DNA of 64,000 bases from Pedobacter punctiformis (GCF_027213715.1 NZ_JAPWGM010000001.1:186001-250000); one strand, 5' to 3'; shown: positions 9,756 to 19,229, numbered from the stretch's first letter. A program made the numbers and translations. The notes: generated by a model not told the origin, from the letters alone.

Positions 9756-10652
9756 ATGGAGTACATAGACTATTATAAAATTCTTGATATCAATAAAAAT
9801 GCTTCAGCTGATGACATAAAAAAGGCATACAGAAAGCAGGCCCGAAAAAACCACCCCGATCTAAATCCGGGAAATGAAGAAGCCAATAAAAAGTTTCAGC
9901 AAATTAATGAGGCCAATGAAGTATTAAGTGATCCCGAAAAGCGCAAGAAATATGATAAGTACGGCAAGGATTGGCAACATGCTGAGCAGTTTGAGGCACA
10001 ACAACAGCAACAAAGGCAATATCAATCCCAGGGCAATAGTGGCAATGGCTACAGCAGTTATTCGGGCGGATTTGGTGGCGATGATTTCTCAGATTTCTTT
10101 TCTTCTATGTTTGGTGGTGGTGGCCGGAGCAGCAGACAATCTCCTTTTAAAGGACAGGATTACAATGCAGAATTACAGTTGAATCTTTTGGACGCCTATA
10201 CCACCCATAAACAAACCTTAACCGTTAATGGAAAACAGGTCAGGATTACCATTCCGGCAGGTGTAGAAAATGGACAAAAAATAAAGCTTTCAGGTTATGG
10301 TGCTGCAGGTGCAAATGGCGGTCCTCCGGGAGACTTATACCTTACCTTTAAAATAAAAGATGATGCGAGGTATAAACGTAAAGGCAATGACATTTATGTA
10401 CAGGAAGATGTTAATTTATATACGGCCTTGCTTGGAGGCGAAAAAATTGTTGAAACACCAACCGGAAAGGTTAAGCTAAAAATTGCACCCGAAACTCAGC
10501 CGGATACGACATTAAGGTTAAAGGGTAAGGGTTTCCCGGTTTATAAAAAAGAAAACCAATTTGGTGATCTGTATATAAAATGGCAGGTTAAATTGCCAAC
10601 AAATCTTAACGCTGAACAAAAAGAATTATTCGAAAAACTTTCTAAACTGTAG
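9756..10652 (+). CDS. DnaJ-type co-chaperone lacking the zinc finger (CbpA-like)
   Basis: 298 residues. The J domain covers residues 1-70 with the obligatory HPD at 33-35, which stimulates Hsp70 ATPase. A Gln-rich and Gly/Ser/Phe-rich linker follows (residues about 85-130), then two C-terminal substrate-binding beta domains (about 135-298). The four CxxCxGxG zinc repeats of true DnaJ are absent, which places it with CbpA/DnaJ type II proteins. The next gene, 3 bp downstream, encodes a CbpM-like modulator, the usual partner. The Hsp70 it could serve, DnaK, is encoded 5.5 kb away on the other strand. Confidence 0.92.
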   Translation: MEYIDYYKILDINKNASADDIKKAYRKQARKNHPDLNPGNEEANKKFQQINEANEVLSDPEKRKKYDKYGKDWQHAEQFEAQQQQQRQYQSQGNSGNGYSSYSGGFGGDDFSDFFSSMFGGGGRSSRQSPFKGQDYNAELQLNLLDAYTTHKQTLTVNGKQVRITIPAGVENGQKIKLSGYGAAGANGGPPGDLYLTFKIKDDARYKRKGNDIYVQEDVNLYTALLGGEKIVETPTGKVKLKIAPETQPDTTLRLKGKGFPVYKKENQFGDLYIKWQVKLPTNLNAEQKELFEKLSKL

Positions 10653-10655
10653 GCT

Positions 10656-10958
10656 ATGAAAAATAATCTAATATCGATAGAAGACATTTGTGTATTTCAT
10701 AAAATAGAAATTGGATTTGTTCAGTCTTTAGAAGAATATGGCCTGATCCAGACAACCATTATTAAAAAAACAGTTTTCCTTGACTATGATGAACTAACAA
10801 AGCTGGAACACTATATTCGTTTACACCGTGAACTGGAAATTAACCTGGAAGGCTTGCATGCTATTGCTCATTTATTAAACCAGGTTCAAAATATGCAACA
10901 GGAAATAACGTTCCTTAAAAATGAAATTAATTACTACAAACATTTCAACTTGCATTAG
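10656..10958 (+). CDS. Chaperone modulator CbpM-like, MerR-type helix-turn-helix
   Basis: 100 residues. The N-terminal half (about 5-60) resembles a MerR-like winged helix (EDICVFHKIEIGFVQSLEEYGLI), and the C-terminal half is a helix rich in Leu, Glu and Gln that could form a coiled coil. CbpM proteins bind the J domain of CbpA and dampen its stimulation of DnaK. The 3-bp gap to the CbpA-like gene indicates translational coupling, which is the main support for this assignment over a free DNA-binding regulator. Confidence 0.82.
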   Translation: MKNNLISIEDICVFHKIEIGFVQSLEEYGLIQTTIIKKTVFLDYDELTKLEHYIRLHRELEINLEGLHAIAHLLNQVQNMQQEITFLKNEINYYKHFNLH

Positions 10959-11054
10959 TCAATCGTTTGTTCAAATTTTTACATTAAAAGTCAAAATAAA
11001 AACACACCCTTTTTAAAATTAGTTTCTTAAATTGGGCGATCTAAAATAAAAAAC

Positions 11055-12626
11055 ATGAGCGATTTATCCTCTAAATTCATTGAAAAAATAAAATTATCCT
11101 ATGCCCCTACCGGCTCTTATATATATTTAGGGGCAGGTATGCTGGATGGACAGGTATACAGCGACGCTGAAGTAAACCTGTCATTAAAAATGATGAACAG
11201 GCATGGTCTGGTTGCCGGAGCAACTGGAACAGGTAAAACGCGTACTTTGCAATTGCTTAGCGAACAGTTATCTGATGCAGGCGTACCTGTTTTTATGCTG
11301 GATGTAAAAGGAGATTTATCAGGTTTAAATCAGCCCGGTTCGGCAAATCCTAAAATAGAAGAAAGAGCACAACAACTTAATAAAACCTTCACCCCTTCAG
11401 GCTTTCCGGTAGAAGTTTATTCATTATCGGGTAAACTGGGTGCACAGATGAGGGCAACGGTTCTTGAATTTGGACCAACGCTATTATCCAAAGTTTTAGA
11501 TTTGAATGATACTCAGGCAGGCGTTATGGCGGTAATATTTAAATATGCCGATGATAACAAAATGCCGGTTATCGATTTAAATGATTTAAAAAAGCTAGTT
11601 TCTTATCTTTCAGAAGGAGCTGGTGCAGCAGAAATTAAAAGTAGCTATGGAAGCATTTCTACAGCTACATCAGGCACCATGCTTAGAAAAATTGTAGCCA
11701 TAGAGCAGCAGGGTTTAGGCGGTATGTTTGGCGAAAAATCTTTTGATATTGAAGATCTTTTTGAACGTGTAGACGGAAAAGGCATCATTAGCTTATTAAA
11801 TATTGCCGATGTACAAAATCAACCGGTTTTATACTCTACCTTTTTATTAAGTCTTTTAGCAGAACTATTTAATACTCTGCCAGAAGTTGGTGATTTAGAT
11901 CAACCTAAATTGGTTTTCTTTTTTGATGAGGCACACTTATTGTTTAAGAATTCGTCAAAAGCATTTTTAGAACAAATTGAAACGATTATCAGGTTAATCC
12001 GTTCGAAAGGTGTTGGTGTATTTTTCTGTACGCAATCGCCTACAGATGTTCCTGAAAGTGTTTTGGCACAATTGGGAAATCGGGTTCAACATGCATTAAG
12101 GGCTTTTACTCCTAATGATGTAGATGCTTTAAAGAAAACGGTTAATACTTATCCAAAATCAGAGTTTTATGAAATTGATAAAGTGTTAACCTCTTTAGGA
12201 ACAGGACAGGCTTTAGTAACGGTACTGAATGAAAAAGGTATTCCTACGGAAGTTTCGGCAACAATGCTTACACCGCCCAGAGCAATAATGGGTCCTTTAA
12301 CGGCCGCTGATTTTGATAAACTGATAACAGGAAGTCCGATGTATACTAAATACAAAGACACTATTGATCCTGAAAGTGCATATGAAATTTTAACCAAACG
12401 TATAAATGATCAAACTGCGGCAGCAGAACAGGAAAAACAAGAAATTGAGGCTCAAAAACAAGCCGAAGCTGAAAGCAAACCAAAACCCGGAGAAAAAAGC
12501 CTTGTAGAGCAAGTGATGGGTGCAACAATTACCCGTCAGATAGGCAAAGAAATTGTTCGTGGTATATTTGGTATGCTTACAGGTAAAAAGACCAGAACTA
12601 AAAGTGGGGGTTGGTTTGGCTTTTAA
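11055..12626 (+). CDS. HerA/YjgR-like P-loop ATPase (DUF853 family)
   Basis: 523 residues. Walker A is GATGTGKT at 55-62 and Walker B ends in FFFDEAH with D291 and E292. The region SKGVGVFFCTQSPTDVPESVLAQLGNRVQHALRAFT carries the sensor and arginine-finger-like part seen in HerA-FtsK ATPases. The family (E. coli YjgR) has unknown physiological function; related HerA proteins pump or translocate DNA together with nucleases, but no NurA-like nuclease gene is adjacent. A charged Glu/Gln/Lys-rich segment lies near 450-485 and is likely a flexible linker or coil. It stands alone, 96 bp after the CbpM-like gene. Confidence 0.87.
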   Translation: MSDLSSKFIEKIKLSYAPTGSYIYLGAGMLDGQVYSDAEVNLSLKMMNRHGLVAGATGTGKTRTLQLLSEQLSDAGVPVFMLDVKGDLSGLNQPGSANPKIEERAQQLNKTFTPSGFPVEVYSLSGKLGAQMRATVLEFGPTLLSKVLDLNDTQAGVMAVIFKYADDNKMPVIDLNDLKKLVSYLSEGAGAAEIKSSYGSISTATSGTMLRKIVAIEQQGLGGMFGEKSFDIEDLFERVDGKGIISLLNIADVQNQPVLYSTFLLSLLAELFNTLPEVGDLDQPKLVFFFDEAHLLFKNSSKAFLEQIETIIRLIRSKGVGVFFCTQSPTDVPESVLAQLGNRVQHALRAFTPNDVDALKKTVNTYPKSEFYEIDKVLTSLGTGQALVTVLNEKGIPTEVSATMLTPPRAIMGPLTAADFDKLITGSPMYTKYKDTIDPESAYEILTKRINDQTAAAEQEKQEIEAQKQAEAESKPKPGEKSLVEQVMGATITRQIGKEIVRGIFGMLTGKKTRTKSGGWFGF

Positions 12627-12667
12627 ACACAATTAATTTAATACCCATAAATTACTATTTTCATAAT

Positions 12668-13567
12668 ATGAAACCTACCTTATTAATACTGGCCGCTGGT
12701 ATGGCCAGCCGTTACGGAAGCATGAAACAAATTGATGGTTTCGGCCCTAATGGCGAAACAATTATTGATTATTCTATCTACGATGCAATTAAAGCCGGAT
12801 TTGGAAAAGTTGTATTCATTATCAAAGAGGAGTTTGTTGACAACTTTAAAGCCATTTTTGAGCCCAAATTAAAAGGAAGAATTGAAACAGATTACGTTTT
12901 TCAAAACTTCGATTTAAAGCAATTTGGTATCGAAGAAGAGATTTACAGAGAAAAACCATGGGGTACTGCTCATGCCATATTATCAGGCAGAAATGTAATT
13001 AAAGAGCCTTTTTGTGTGATTAATGCAGATGACTTTTACGGCTATGATTCTTATAAAAAAATGGTTGATTTCTTAACGAATGAAGCAACAGACAGTAATT
13101 ATTCGATTATTGGCTACGAAATTGGAAAAACATTATCTGATTTCGGTGCGGTATCCCGCGGCGTTTGTAAAGTTGATGATGCTGGTAATTTAGAAGAAAT
13201 TGTAGAACGCACTAAGATTTTCCAAAAAGATGGTACTATTGTTTATGAAGAAGATGATAAGCAATATCCATTAAGCTTTGATACCCCTGTATCGATGAAT
13301 TTTTGGGGTTTTACACCAGCTGTTTTCAAAATTACTGAAGATTTATTCAGAACGTTTGCAATGGCAAATAAAGATAAACCTAAAGCAGAATTCTTCATTC
13401 CTTTAATCGGCGAAAATTTGGTTAAAACCAATACTGCAACTTTTAAGGTAGTTCCTACCTCAAATCAGTGGTTTGGAGTAACCTATAAAGAAGATAAGCC
13501 TTTTGTGCAAAATAGTATTGACGAATTGGTTAAAAACGGAACCTACCCGGAAAAACTATGGAGTTAA
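12668..13567 (+). CDS. NDP-sugar pyrophosphorylase-like nucleotidyltransferase
   Basis: 299 residues from the ATG at 12668. An in-frame start at 12611 would overlap the upstream gene and add residues unlike the family. The N-terminus LLILAAGMASRYG followed by KQ is the nucleotide-binding signature of sugar-phosphate nucleotidyltransferases, and NADDFYG (from about residue 120) supplies the metal-binding aspartate. The enzyme would join a sugar 1-phosphate to an NTP. The stop overlaps the next gene by 10 bp; that gene encodes a kinase of the kind that makes sugar 1-phosphates, so the two probably act in sequence in sugar salvage or glycan precursor synthesis. Confidence 0.87.
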   Translation: MKPTLLILAAGMASRYGSMKQIDGFGPNGETIIDYSIYDAIKAGFGKVVFIIKEEFVDNFKAIFEPKLKGRIETDYVFQNFDLKQFGIEEEIYREKPWGTAHAILSGRNVIKEPFCVINADDFYGYDSYKKMVDFLTNEATDSNYSIIGYEIGKTLSDFGAVSRGVCKVDDAGNLEEIVERTKIFQKDGTIVYEEDDKQYPLSFDTPVSMNFWGFTPAVFKITEDLFRTFAMANKDKPKAEFFIPLIGENLVKTNTATFKVVPTSNQWFGVTYKEDKPFVQNSIDELVKNGTYPEKLWS

Positions 13568-14634
13568 ATTTAGATTCCGAAGTTTTAAAAGCCTACGGTT
13601 ATACTAAAGAAAATGTAAATATTAAACAAATAGGTTCGGGCTTAATAAACCGGACTTATTTGCTTTCTCCCACATCAGGTGAGGAAAAATATATTTTACA
13701 GAATATTAATACCGACGTTTTCAAAAACCCAAATGCCATTGCCAACAACTTGAAAGCAATAGCAGATTATCTGGCTAATCATTATCCGGATTACATTTTT
13801 ATTAAACCTGTTTCCACCGTCAACGGCGAAGAAATGGCACATGTACACCATGAATACTGGCGCATGCTTCCGTTTGTGGCCGATTCAGTTTCTTTGGATG
13901 TATTAACCGAGCCAAAACAAGCTTACGAGGCCGCCAAACAATTTGGTAAACTCAGCAGACTATTAAATAATTTTGATGCCAAAACGCTTGAGCCAACCAT
14001 TCCGGGTTTTCACGATTTAGGTTTGCGTTATGAACAGTTTACTTTAGCCTTAAACCAAACCAGCAAACAGCTTAAAGGACTTGCTAAAACAGAAATTGAT
14101 AGTGCCCTGGATCACAAATACATTCTGGATTATTATAATTCCTATACCCATAGAAATGATTTTCCAGACAGGGTAATGCACCATGATACAAAAATCAGCA
14201 ACGTTTTACTAAAAGCGAAAACCTTTGAAGGCATTTGTGTAATAGATTTAGATACCATTATGCCAGGTAAGTTTATCTCTGACCTTGGTGATATGATGCG
14301 TACTTATCTTTGTGCTTTCTCTGAAAATGAACCCGATTTAGATAAAATAAAGATTCGTTTGCCTTATTTCGAGGCCATGGTTAAAGGTTACTTATCAGAA
14401 ATGAAAAGTACGCTGACGGAAACGGAAAAAGAGCTTATTTTATTTTCAGGCCGCTATATTATTTATATGCAGGCTTTACGTTTCTTAACCGACTTTTTAA
14501 ACGGAAACATTTATTACCCAATAAATTATCCTGAACAAAATTTGGATCGGGCAAAAAATCAGTTTAAATTGCTGAGTGAATTATCGGTAAACGAAAAAGA
14601 ATTACAGGATATCATTGAAGAAAGCTTAATTTAA
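13558..14634 (+). CDS. Aminoglycoside-phosphotransferase-fold sugar kinase (NahK-like)
   Basis: 358 residues with the small-molecule kinase fold. The catalytic loop is HHDTKISN at 208-215 (D210 probable base) and the metal-binding segment is IDLDT at 229-233, followed by SDLGD at 241-245. The N-lobe glycine loop is IGSGLINRTY. N-acetylhexosamine 1-kinase and related anomeric kinases share this organisation, and homologues in Bacteroidota commonly sit beside a nucleotidyltransferase as here. The ATG at 13558 lies inside the preceding gene, a sign of coupled translation. The specific sugar is an inference; choline/ethanolamine or homoserine kinases of the same fold cannot be ruled out from sequence alone. 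Confidence 0.8.
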   Translation: MELNLDSEVLKAYGYTKENVNIKQIGSGLINRTYLLSPTSGEEKYILQNINTDVFKNPNAIANNLKAIADYLANHYPDYIFIKPVSTVNGEEMAHVHHEYWRMLPFVADSVSLDVLTEPKQAYEAAKQFGKLSRLLNNFDAKTLEPTIPGFHDLGLRYEQFTLALNQTSKQLKGLAKTEIDSALDHKYILDYYNSYTHRNDFPDRVMHHDTKISNVLLKAKTFEGICVIDLDTIMPGKFISDLGDMMRTYLCAFSENEPDLDKIKIRLPYFEAMVKGYLSEMKSTLTETEKELILFSGRYIIYMQALRFLTDFLNGNIYYPINYPEQNLDRAKNQFKLLSELSVNEKELQDIIEESLI

Positions 14635-14640
14635 AATATA

Positions 14641-15333
14641 ATGTCAGAACATAGCGATCTAAAAAAAGAATTTCAAATCGAAAGAATGATTCTTTTTACG
14701 GATGCTGTGTTCGCTATTGCCATTACCTTATTGGTTATTGAAATTAAGGCTCCTGAAATTCATGAAAACATGACTTTGTCAGAAATGGCCAAACAATTGC
14801 TGTCGTTAATGCCAAAGTTTATTGGTTTTATAATCAGTTTCTTCGTTATTGCTATTTATTGGCGTTCACATCATCGTTTGTTTTCTTTTATAAAAGATTA
14901 TGATGATAAACTCATCTGGCTGAATTTCTTTTTCCTGTTCTCTATTATTTTAATGCCTTTCAGCTCGGCCTATTATAGTGATAATACCATGTTTAGCTTA
15001 CCATTTTGGTTTTATTCAGCCAATATTACATTAACAGGCTTCTTTAATTATTTAATGCTGACTTACATTATCAGGCATAAAGGAAGAATTTCTGATGGTT
15101 TTGATGATTTAAAAGCCCGTCAGCTTGCCCGCTGGAGAACACTAATTGTTCCGTCTATTTTCCTCCTTGGAATCATTATCGATGCCTGTTTGCCTTCCAG
15201 GGGTCATATGAACATGTTAAGCAGATTTACACCGATGTTAATCTGGCCTGCCATTGCTCTTTTAAATCGTTTCTTTGGTAAAGTCCATGATTTAGAATAC
15301 CATGCTAAGGTTAAGGCAAGATATAGGAAATAA
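14641..15333 (+). CDS. TMEM175-type (DUF1211) membrane protein
   Basis: 230 residues with about six hydrophobic segments. The first helix contains FTDAVFAIAITL from residue 19, corresponding to the (R)xxxFSD signature of the TMEM175/DUF1211 family, in which the first helix lines a potassium-conducting pore. Bacterial members are shorter than the human lysosomal channel and assemble as tetramers. A second conserved patch is IAIYWRSHHRLFSFI. It begins 7 bp after the kinase gene and may be co-transcribed with it, although a functional link is not obvious. Confidence 0.85.
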   Translation: MSEHSDLKKEFQIERMILFTDAVFAIAITLLVIEIKAPEIHENMTLSEMAKQLLSLMPKFIGFIISFFVIAIYWRSHHRLFSFIKDYDDKLIWLNFFFLFSIILMPFSSAYYSDNTMFSLPFWFYSANITLTGFFNYLMLTYIIRHKGRISDGFDDLKARQLARWRTLIVPSIFLLGIIIDACLPSRGHMNMLSRFTPMLIWPAIALLNRFFGKVHDLEYHAKVKARYRK

Positions 15334-15418
15334 TTTCAGGCACTCTCAAGAAATTATAAAACCTACTAATAACTTTTATTTTGAAAAATTCAGAATAAAA
15401 CACCATCATTAACAGAAT

Positions 15419-15859
15419 ATGAAAAAAGTTATAATTAAGTTTTGGTTAATTAATTTTCTGATAAGCATTGCATTATTCGTTATTTATAGAATTGTAATTG
15501 CAGAAAAAAATCAGACTGATGGAAGTTTGTTTGAAAAATTAACATTCATTTTAGATATAGTATTAAACTTAGCTTTTTCATTTATATACCTCATTGCAAT
15601 GGTTTTTTGTTCGTTTGCACTTTTTCTAAATCTGATAGAAAAAATTAGAACTAATTTCTACTTATCACTTTTAACATTTTTAGGAATACCGTTGTTTTGT
15701 GTTATTTTTATAATTATTAACGTATTATTAATTGATACTAATTTATACAACGAAACTGTATTGACGAATCTTGTATTTTTTTCAATCATTTATCTATTCA
15801 TTACAACGATTGAATTTTTATTATTCAGAAAAAAAATCAACAAACTACAGGTTAAATAA
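15419..15859 (+). CDS. Hypothetical four-helix membrane protein
   Basis: 146 residues, very rich in Ile, Leu and Phe, with four predicted membrane helices (about 8-26, 42-68, 80-102 and 115-137) and a short basic C-terminus. I recognise no family. The coding sequence is visibly more AT-rich than its neighbours, with many ATT/TTA/AAA codons, which could mean recent acquisition or simply membrane-protein composition. It lies 85 bp after the TMEM175-type gene and is convergent with dnaK. Confidence 0.6.
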   Translation: MKKVIIKFWLINFLISIALFVIYRIVIAEKNQTDGSLFEKLTFILDIVLNLAFSFIYLIAMVFCSFALFLNLIEKIRTNFYLSLLTFLGIPLFCVIFIIINVLLIDTNLYNETVLTNLVFFSIIYLFITTIEFLLFRKKINKLQVK

Positions 15860-15880
15860 ATAAAAACCACTGCAAACACG

Positions 15881-15989
15881 GGTTTTGCGTCAGGCGGGCT
15901 GATTACAAACTCAACAGTAGTTTTTTAATGAAATTTAGTGCTACTATTGCTGCTCCTGTGCATCGATTTTCCACCTGAACGCAAAAGCC
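15881..15989. repeat. Nested imperfect inverted repeat
   Basis: The outer arms are at 15881-15898 (GGTTTTGCGTCAGGCGGG) and 15971-15989 (CCACCTGAACGCAAAAGCC). They pair apart from two single-base bulges and one mismatch. The inner arms CAACAGTAG (15912-15920) and CTACTATTG (15941-15949) pair with one mismatch. The 109-bp element fills the convergent gap between the membrane protein and dnaK. It could be a non-coding RNA, a MITE-like remnant or a transcription-blocking structure. Confidence 0.45.
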
Positions 15990-16031
15990 AAAAAACGATA
16001 ATAACAAAATCCTGAACTATTCTAAGAGTAC

Positions 16032-16066
16032 AAAAAAAGCGTCCTGATTTTTACATCAGAACGCTA
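16032..16066 (-). terminator. Rho-independent terminator of dnaK
   Basis: On the minus strand AGCGTTCTGAT pairs with ATCAGGACGCT around a short loop and is followed by a run of seven T. It is 47 bp past the dnaK stop. Confidence 0.85.
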
Positions 16067-16112
16067 TTTATATTTACCCAAGGCTTTTGACTCCGGGTTT
16101 TAAGACTCCAAA

Positions 16113-18023
16113 TTATTTTTTATCGTCTTCTTTTACTTCTTCAAAATCAACATCAGTAACGTTATCGCCACCACCCTGAGGCTGACCATCAGCTTGTGGT
16201 TGTTCAGCACCCTGAGGTTGCTCACCAGCTTTGTACATTTCTTCTGATGCCACGTTCCATGCATTTTGCAATTCAGCTTGTGCTGCATCGATATCTGCAA
16301 AGTTACGTGAAGCATGAGCTGCTTTTAATTTCTCCAAACCAGCTTCGATTGGTGCTTTTTTATCAGCAGATAATTTATCACCAAACTCTTTTAATTGTTT
16401 CTCAGTTGAGAAAATTAAAGCATCAGCACCATTAATTTTATCCGCTTCTTCTTTTGCTTTTGCATCATCTGCAGCATTAGCTTCCGCTTCTTCTTTCATT
16501 TTCTTAATCTCTGCATCAGTTAAACCTGAAGATGCTTCAATACGGATTTTTTGCTCTTTACCAGTCGCTTTATCCTTAGCGCTTACGTGTAAAATACCGT
16601 TAGCATCAATATCAAAGGCAACTTCTACCTGAGGCACACCACGAGGTGCTGGTGGAATACCATCTAAGATAAAACGGCCAATTGTACGGTTCTGAGCTGC
16701 CATTGGACGCTCACCTTGTAAAATGTGAATCTCAACAGATGGCTGGTTATCAGCAGCGGTAGAGAATGTTTCAGATTTTTTAGTTGGGATAGTTGTGTTA
16801 GACTCGATTAATTTAGTCATTACACCACCCATAGTTTCGATACCTAATGATAAAGGTGTAACGTCTAATAACAATACATCTTTTACATCACCAGTTAAAA
16901 CACCACCTTGAATAGCAGCACCAATAGCTACAACTTCATCAGGGTTTACACCTTTACTTGGCTCTTTACCGAAGAAAGCTTTAACTGCTTCCTGAATTGC
17001 AGGAATACGAGTTGAACCACCTACCAAGATAATTTCGTCGATATCGCTTGTGCTTAAACCCGCATTTTTCAAAGCTGATTTACAAGGATCGATAGTACGT
17101 TTAATTAAGCTATCTGCTAATTGCTCAAATTTAGCACGGGTTAAAGTACGTACCAAGTGTTTAGGGCCACTGGCATCAGCAGTAATATATGGTAAGTTAA
17201 TCTCCGTAGAAGTTGTGCTTGATAACTCAATTTTAGCTTTCTCAGCCGCTTCTTTTAAACGTTGTAACGCCATTGGATCTTTAGCTAAATCCATGTTGTT
17301 TTCAGCTTTAAATTCTGAAGTTAACCAATCGATAATGATGTGGTCAAAGTCATCACCACCTAAGTGTGTATCACCATCAGTAGATTTTACTTCGAAAACG
17401 CCATCACCCAATTCTAAAACAGAAACGTCATGAGTACCACCACCGCAGTCAAACACAACAATTTTCATGTCTTTATGTGCTTTATCCAAACCATAAGCTA
17501 AAGCAGCTGCTGTAGGCTCGTTAATGATACGTTTTACAGTTAAACCTGCAATTTCACCGGCTTCTTTAGTTGCCTGACGTTGTGCATCGTTAAAATAAGC
17601 CGGTACAGTAATAACCGCTTCAGTAACCTCAGTACCTAAAAAGTCTTCAGCTGTTTTTTTCATTTTCTGCAAAATCATTGCAGAAATTTCTTGTGGAGTG
17701 TATTTTCTATCGTCGATTTCAACACGTGGAGTATTGTTATCGCCTTTAATCACTTTATAAGGTACACGACCAGCCTCTTTAGCACTTTCGTCGTAGCTGT
17801 TACCCATAAAGCGTTTAATTGAATAAATCGTTTTTGTTGGGTTAGTTATAGCCTGACGTTTAGCCGGCTCACCAACCTTACGCTCACCGTTTTCTGCAAA
17901 AGCAACAATAGACGGTGTAGTACGTTTACCCTCACTGTTCGCAATAACTACAGGCTCATTGCCCTCCATTACTGCTACGCAAGAGTTTGTTGTTCCTAAG
18001 TCTATTCCAATAATTTTTCCCAT
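16113..18023 (-). CDS. dnaK: Molecular chaperone DnaK (Hsp70)
   Basis: 636 residues, full length. The nucleotide-binding domain (1 to about 383) begins with [11 protein letters not shown] at 4-14 and contains the phosphate-2 loop [16 protein letters not shown]. The linker [10 protein letters not shown] precedes the peptide-binding beta domain and the helical lid. The C-terminal tail is Gln/Gly/Pro-rich and ends near [13 protein letters not shown], a variant of the usual acidic tail motif. It folds nascent and stress-damaged proteins with DnaJ and GrpE. It is monocistronic here: no grpE or dnaJ is adjacent, while a CbpA-like J protein is encoded at 9756. Upstream lies a GACAG direct repeat that may be a heat-shock control site. 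Confidence 0.98.
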   Translation of the reverse strand: MGKIIGIDLGTTNSCVAVMEGNEPVVIANSEGKRTTPSIVAFAENGERKVGEPAKRQAITNPTKTIYSIKRFMGNSYDESAKEAGRVPYKVIKGDNNTPRVEIDDRKYTPQEISAMILQKMKKTAEDFLGTEVTEAVITVPAYFNDAQRQATKEAGEIAGLTVKRIINEPTAAALAYGLDKAHKDMKIVVFDCGGGTHDVSVLELGDGVFEVKSTDGDTHLGGDDFDHIIIDWLTSEFKAENNMDLAKDPMALQRLKEAAEKAKIELSSTTSTEINLPYITADASGPKHLVRTLTRAKFEQLADSLIKRTIDPCKSALKNAGLSTSDIDEIILVGGSTRIPAIQEAVKAFFGKEPSKGVNPDEVVAIGAAIQGGVLTGDVKDVLLLDVTPLSLGIETMGGVMTKLIESNTTIPTKKSETFSTAADNQPSVEIHILQGERPMAAQNRTIGRFILDGIPPAPRGVPQVEVAFDIDANGILHVSAKDKATGKEQKIRIEASSGLTDAEIKKMKEEAEANAADDAKAKEEADKINGADALIFSTEKQLKEFGDKLSADKKAPIEAGLEKLKAAHASRNFADIDAAQAELQNAWNVASEEMYKAGEQPQGAEQPQADGQPQGGGDNVTDVDFEEVKEDDKK

Positions 18024-18127
18024 TGTATTTTGTATTTTCTTTCTTTTTAAAGTATTATAATTCTACTCCTGTTAAACAATGCTTGTGCCAATTGGTTTTT
18101 GGCAGTTAATTAACCTAAAAGACTGAT

Positions 18128-18170
18128 AAAATGTAAAAAAAAGACCGTCTGCCTACTGACAGTGTGACAG
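18128..18170 (-). promoter_or_regulatory. Candidate dnaK promoter with GACAG direct repeat
   Basis: On the minus strand the sequence CTGTCACACTGTCAG (plus 18156-18170) contains CTGTC twice, eight bases apart. It sits 20 nt upstream of TACATTTT (plus 18128-18135), which resembles the -7 box TAnnTTTG. The repeat therefore occupies the -33 position, where no normal TTTG is present. This suggests special control of dnaK; it is an inference from spacing only. Confidence 0.4.
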
Positions 18171-18282
18171 AAAATATACAATACAGCGTTCAACAGAGAT
18201 TAAAAACTATTTATTGAAAGGGCAAATGAGGGAAAAGCCACGCTAAACCAATAAAAAAAGATATATTTAAAATAAAAACAAT

Positions 18283-18651
18283 ATGCAATTAGCTGCTCAA
18301 ATTGTAATTGGCCTGGTAGCCTTTATTCACCTATATATTCTTTGGTTAGAAATGTTTGCCTGGACAACCAGAGCACCTAAAGTATTCAGAAACTTCCCTA
18401 AAGAACTTTTCCTGCCAACCAAATCGCTGGCTGCAAATCAAGGGCTTTATAATGGATTTTTAGCTGCAGGCTTAATCTGGTCTTTATTTATTTGCGATCA
18501 AATCTGGCAAAGCAATGTGGCTATTTTCTTTTTGGGCTGCGTTTTCGTTGCCGGCCTTTATGGAGCTGCAACAGCGAGTAAAAAAATTCTGTTTGTACAA
18601 TCCGTTCCAGCGGCAATAGGTTTAGCTTTAATTCTTTTGCAAAAATTATAG
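18283..18651 (+). CDS. DUF1304 family membrane protein
   Basis: 122 residues with four membrane helices. The conserved family features are the N-terminal helix with a glutamate (HLYILWLEMFAW, about residues 16-27) and the NQGLYNGFLAAGL stretch near 52-64. The family is common in bacteria and has no established biochemical role. It is separated by only 3 bp from the next gene, an L,D-transpeptidase-like protein, so the two are probably one transcript. The upstream 259 bp gap is divergent from dnaK. Confidence 0.85.
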   Translation: MQLAAQIVIGLVAFIHLYILWLEMFAWTTRAPKVFRNFPKELFLPTKSLAANQGLYNGFLAAGLIWSLFICDQIWQSNVAIFFLGCVFVAGLYGAATASKKILFVQSVPAAIGLALILLQKL

Positions 18652-18654
18652 TCC

Positions 18655-19221
18655 ATGCAAAAACTTTTGTTGCTTTTATTTATTCTTTGCTTTTCCCGTC
18701 CTCTTTCATCAAAAATTGATGCTGTAAAAATTAACGAAGCATTGGCTTTTTGCAAAAAGAATAACTTTGATACTTCCATGTGTATTATGGTCGATATGAG
18801 TATACATTCAGGCAAAAACAGGTTATTTGTTTATGATTTTAAAAACCAGAAAATTATTACAGAAGGCATTTGCGTTCACGGAAGTGGTGGTGGAAGCACT
18901 GCAAACAAACCTGTTTTCAGCAACAAAGAAGGTAGTTATTGCACTTCTTTAGGCAAATACAAAGTGAAAGGAAGAGCATACAGTAACTGGGGCATTAATA
19001 TTCATTACAAAATGTATGGTTTGGAAAAAACAAACAGTAATGCGTTTAAGCGGATTGTTGTTTTACATTCCTACACACCTGTATCTGATCGGGAAGTTTA
19101 TCCACAAACGGTATTTGGGGTAAGTGCAGGTTGTCCGGTTTTATCTGATGCAACCATGCGTAAAATAGATGCCTTATTAAAAACAAAAAAGAAACCAGTA
19201 CTACTTTGGATTTATGTTTAA
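18655..19221 (+). CDS. Murein L,D-transpeptidase catalytic domain family protein
   Basis: 188 residues. An N-terminal hydrophobic signal (about 1-19) sends it to the periplasm. The active-site region has HSYTPVSD followed by FGVSAGCPVLSD, in which C160 is the likely nucleophile of the YkuD-like His/Ser-Gly-Cys motif, placed as in the YkuD-like L,D-transpeptidases that cross-link or remodel peptidoglycan. The preceding FVYDFKNQKIITEGICVHGSG segment matches the early beta strands of the catalytic domain. The domain is compact, with no peptidoglycan-binding or LysM module. The coding end is convergent with a small gene at 19230. Confidence 0.83.
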   Translation: MQKLLLLLFILCFSRPLSSKIDAVKINEALAFCKKNNFDTSMCIMVDMSIHSGKNRLFVYDFKNQKIITEGICVHGSGGGSTANKPVFSNKEGSYCTSLGKYKVKGRAYSNWGINIHYKMYGLEKTNSNAFKRIVVLHSYTPVSDREVYPQTVFGVSAGCPVLSDATMRKIDALLKTKKKPVLLWIYV

Positions 19222-19229
19222 AGAGAAAA

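Noticed and set aside
11055..12626. HerA-like ATPase as part of an anti-phage defence system
   Set aside because: Family hallmarks fit the housekeeping-like DUF853/YjgR group and no nuclease, Sir2 or NurA partner is adjacent.
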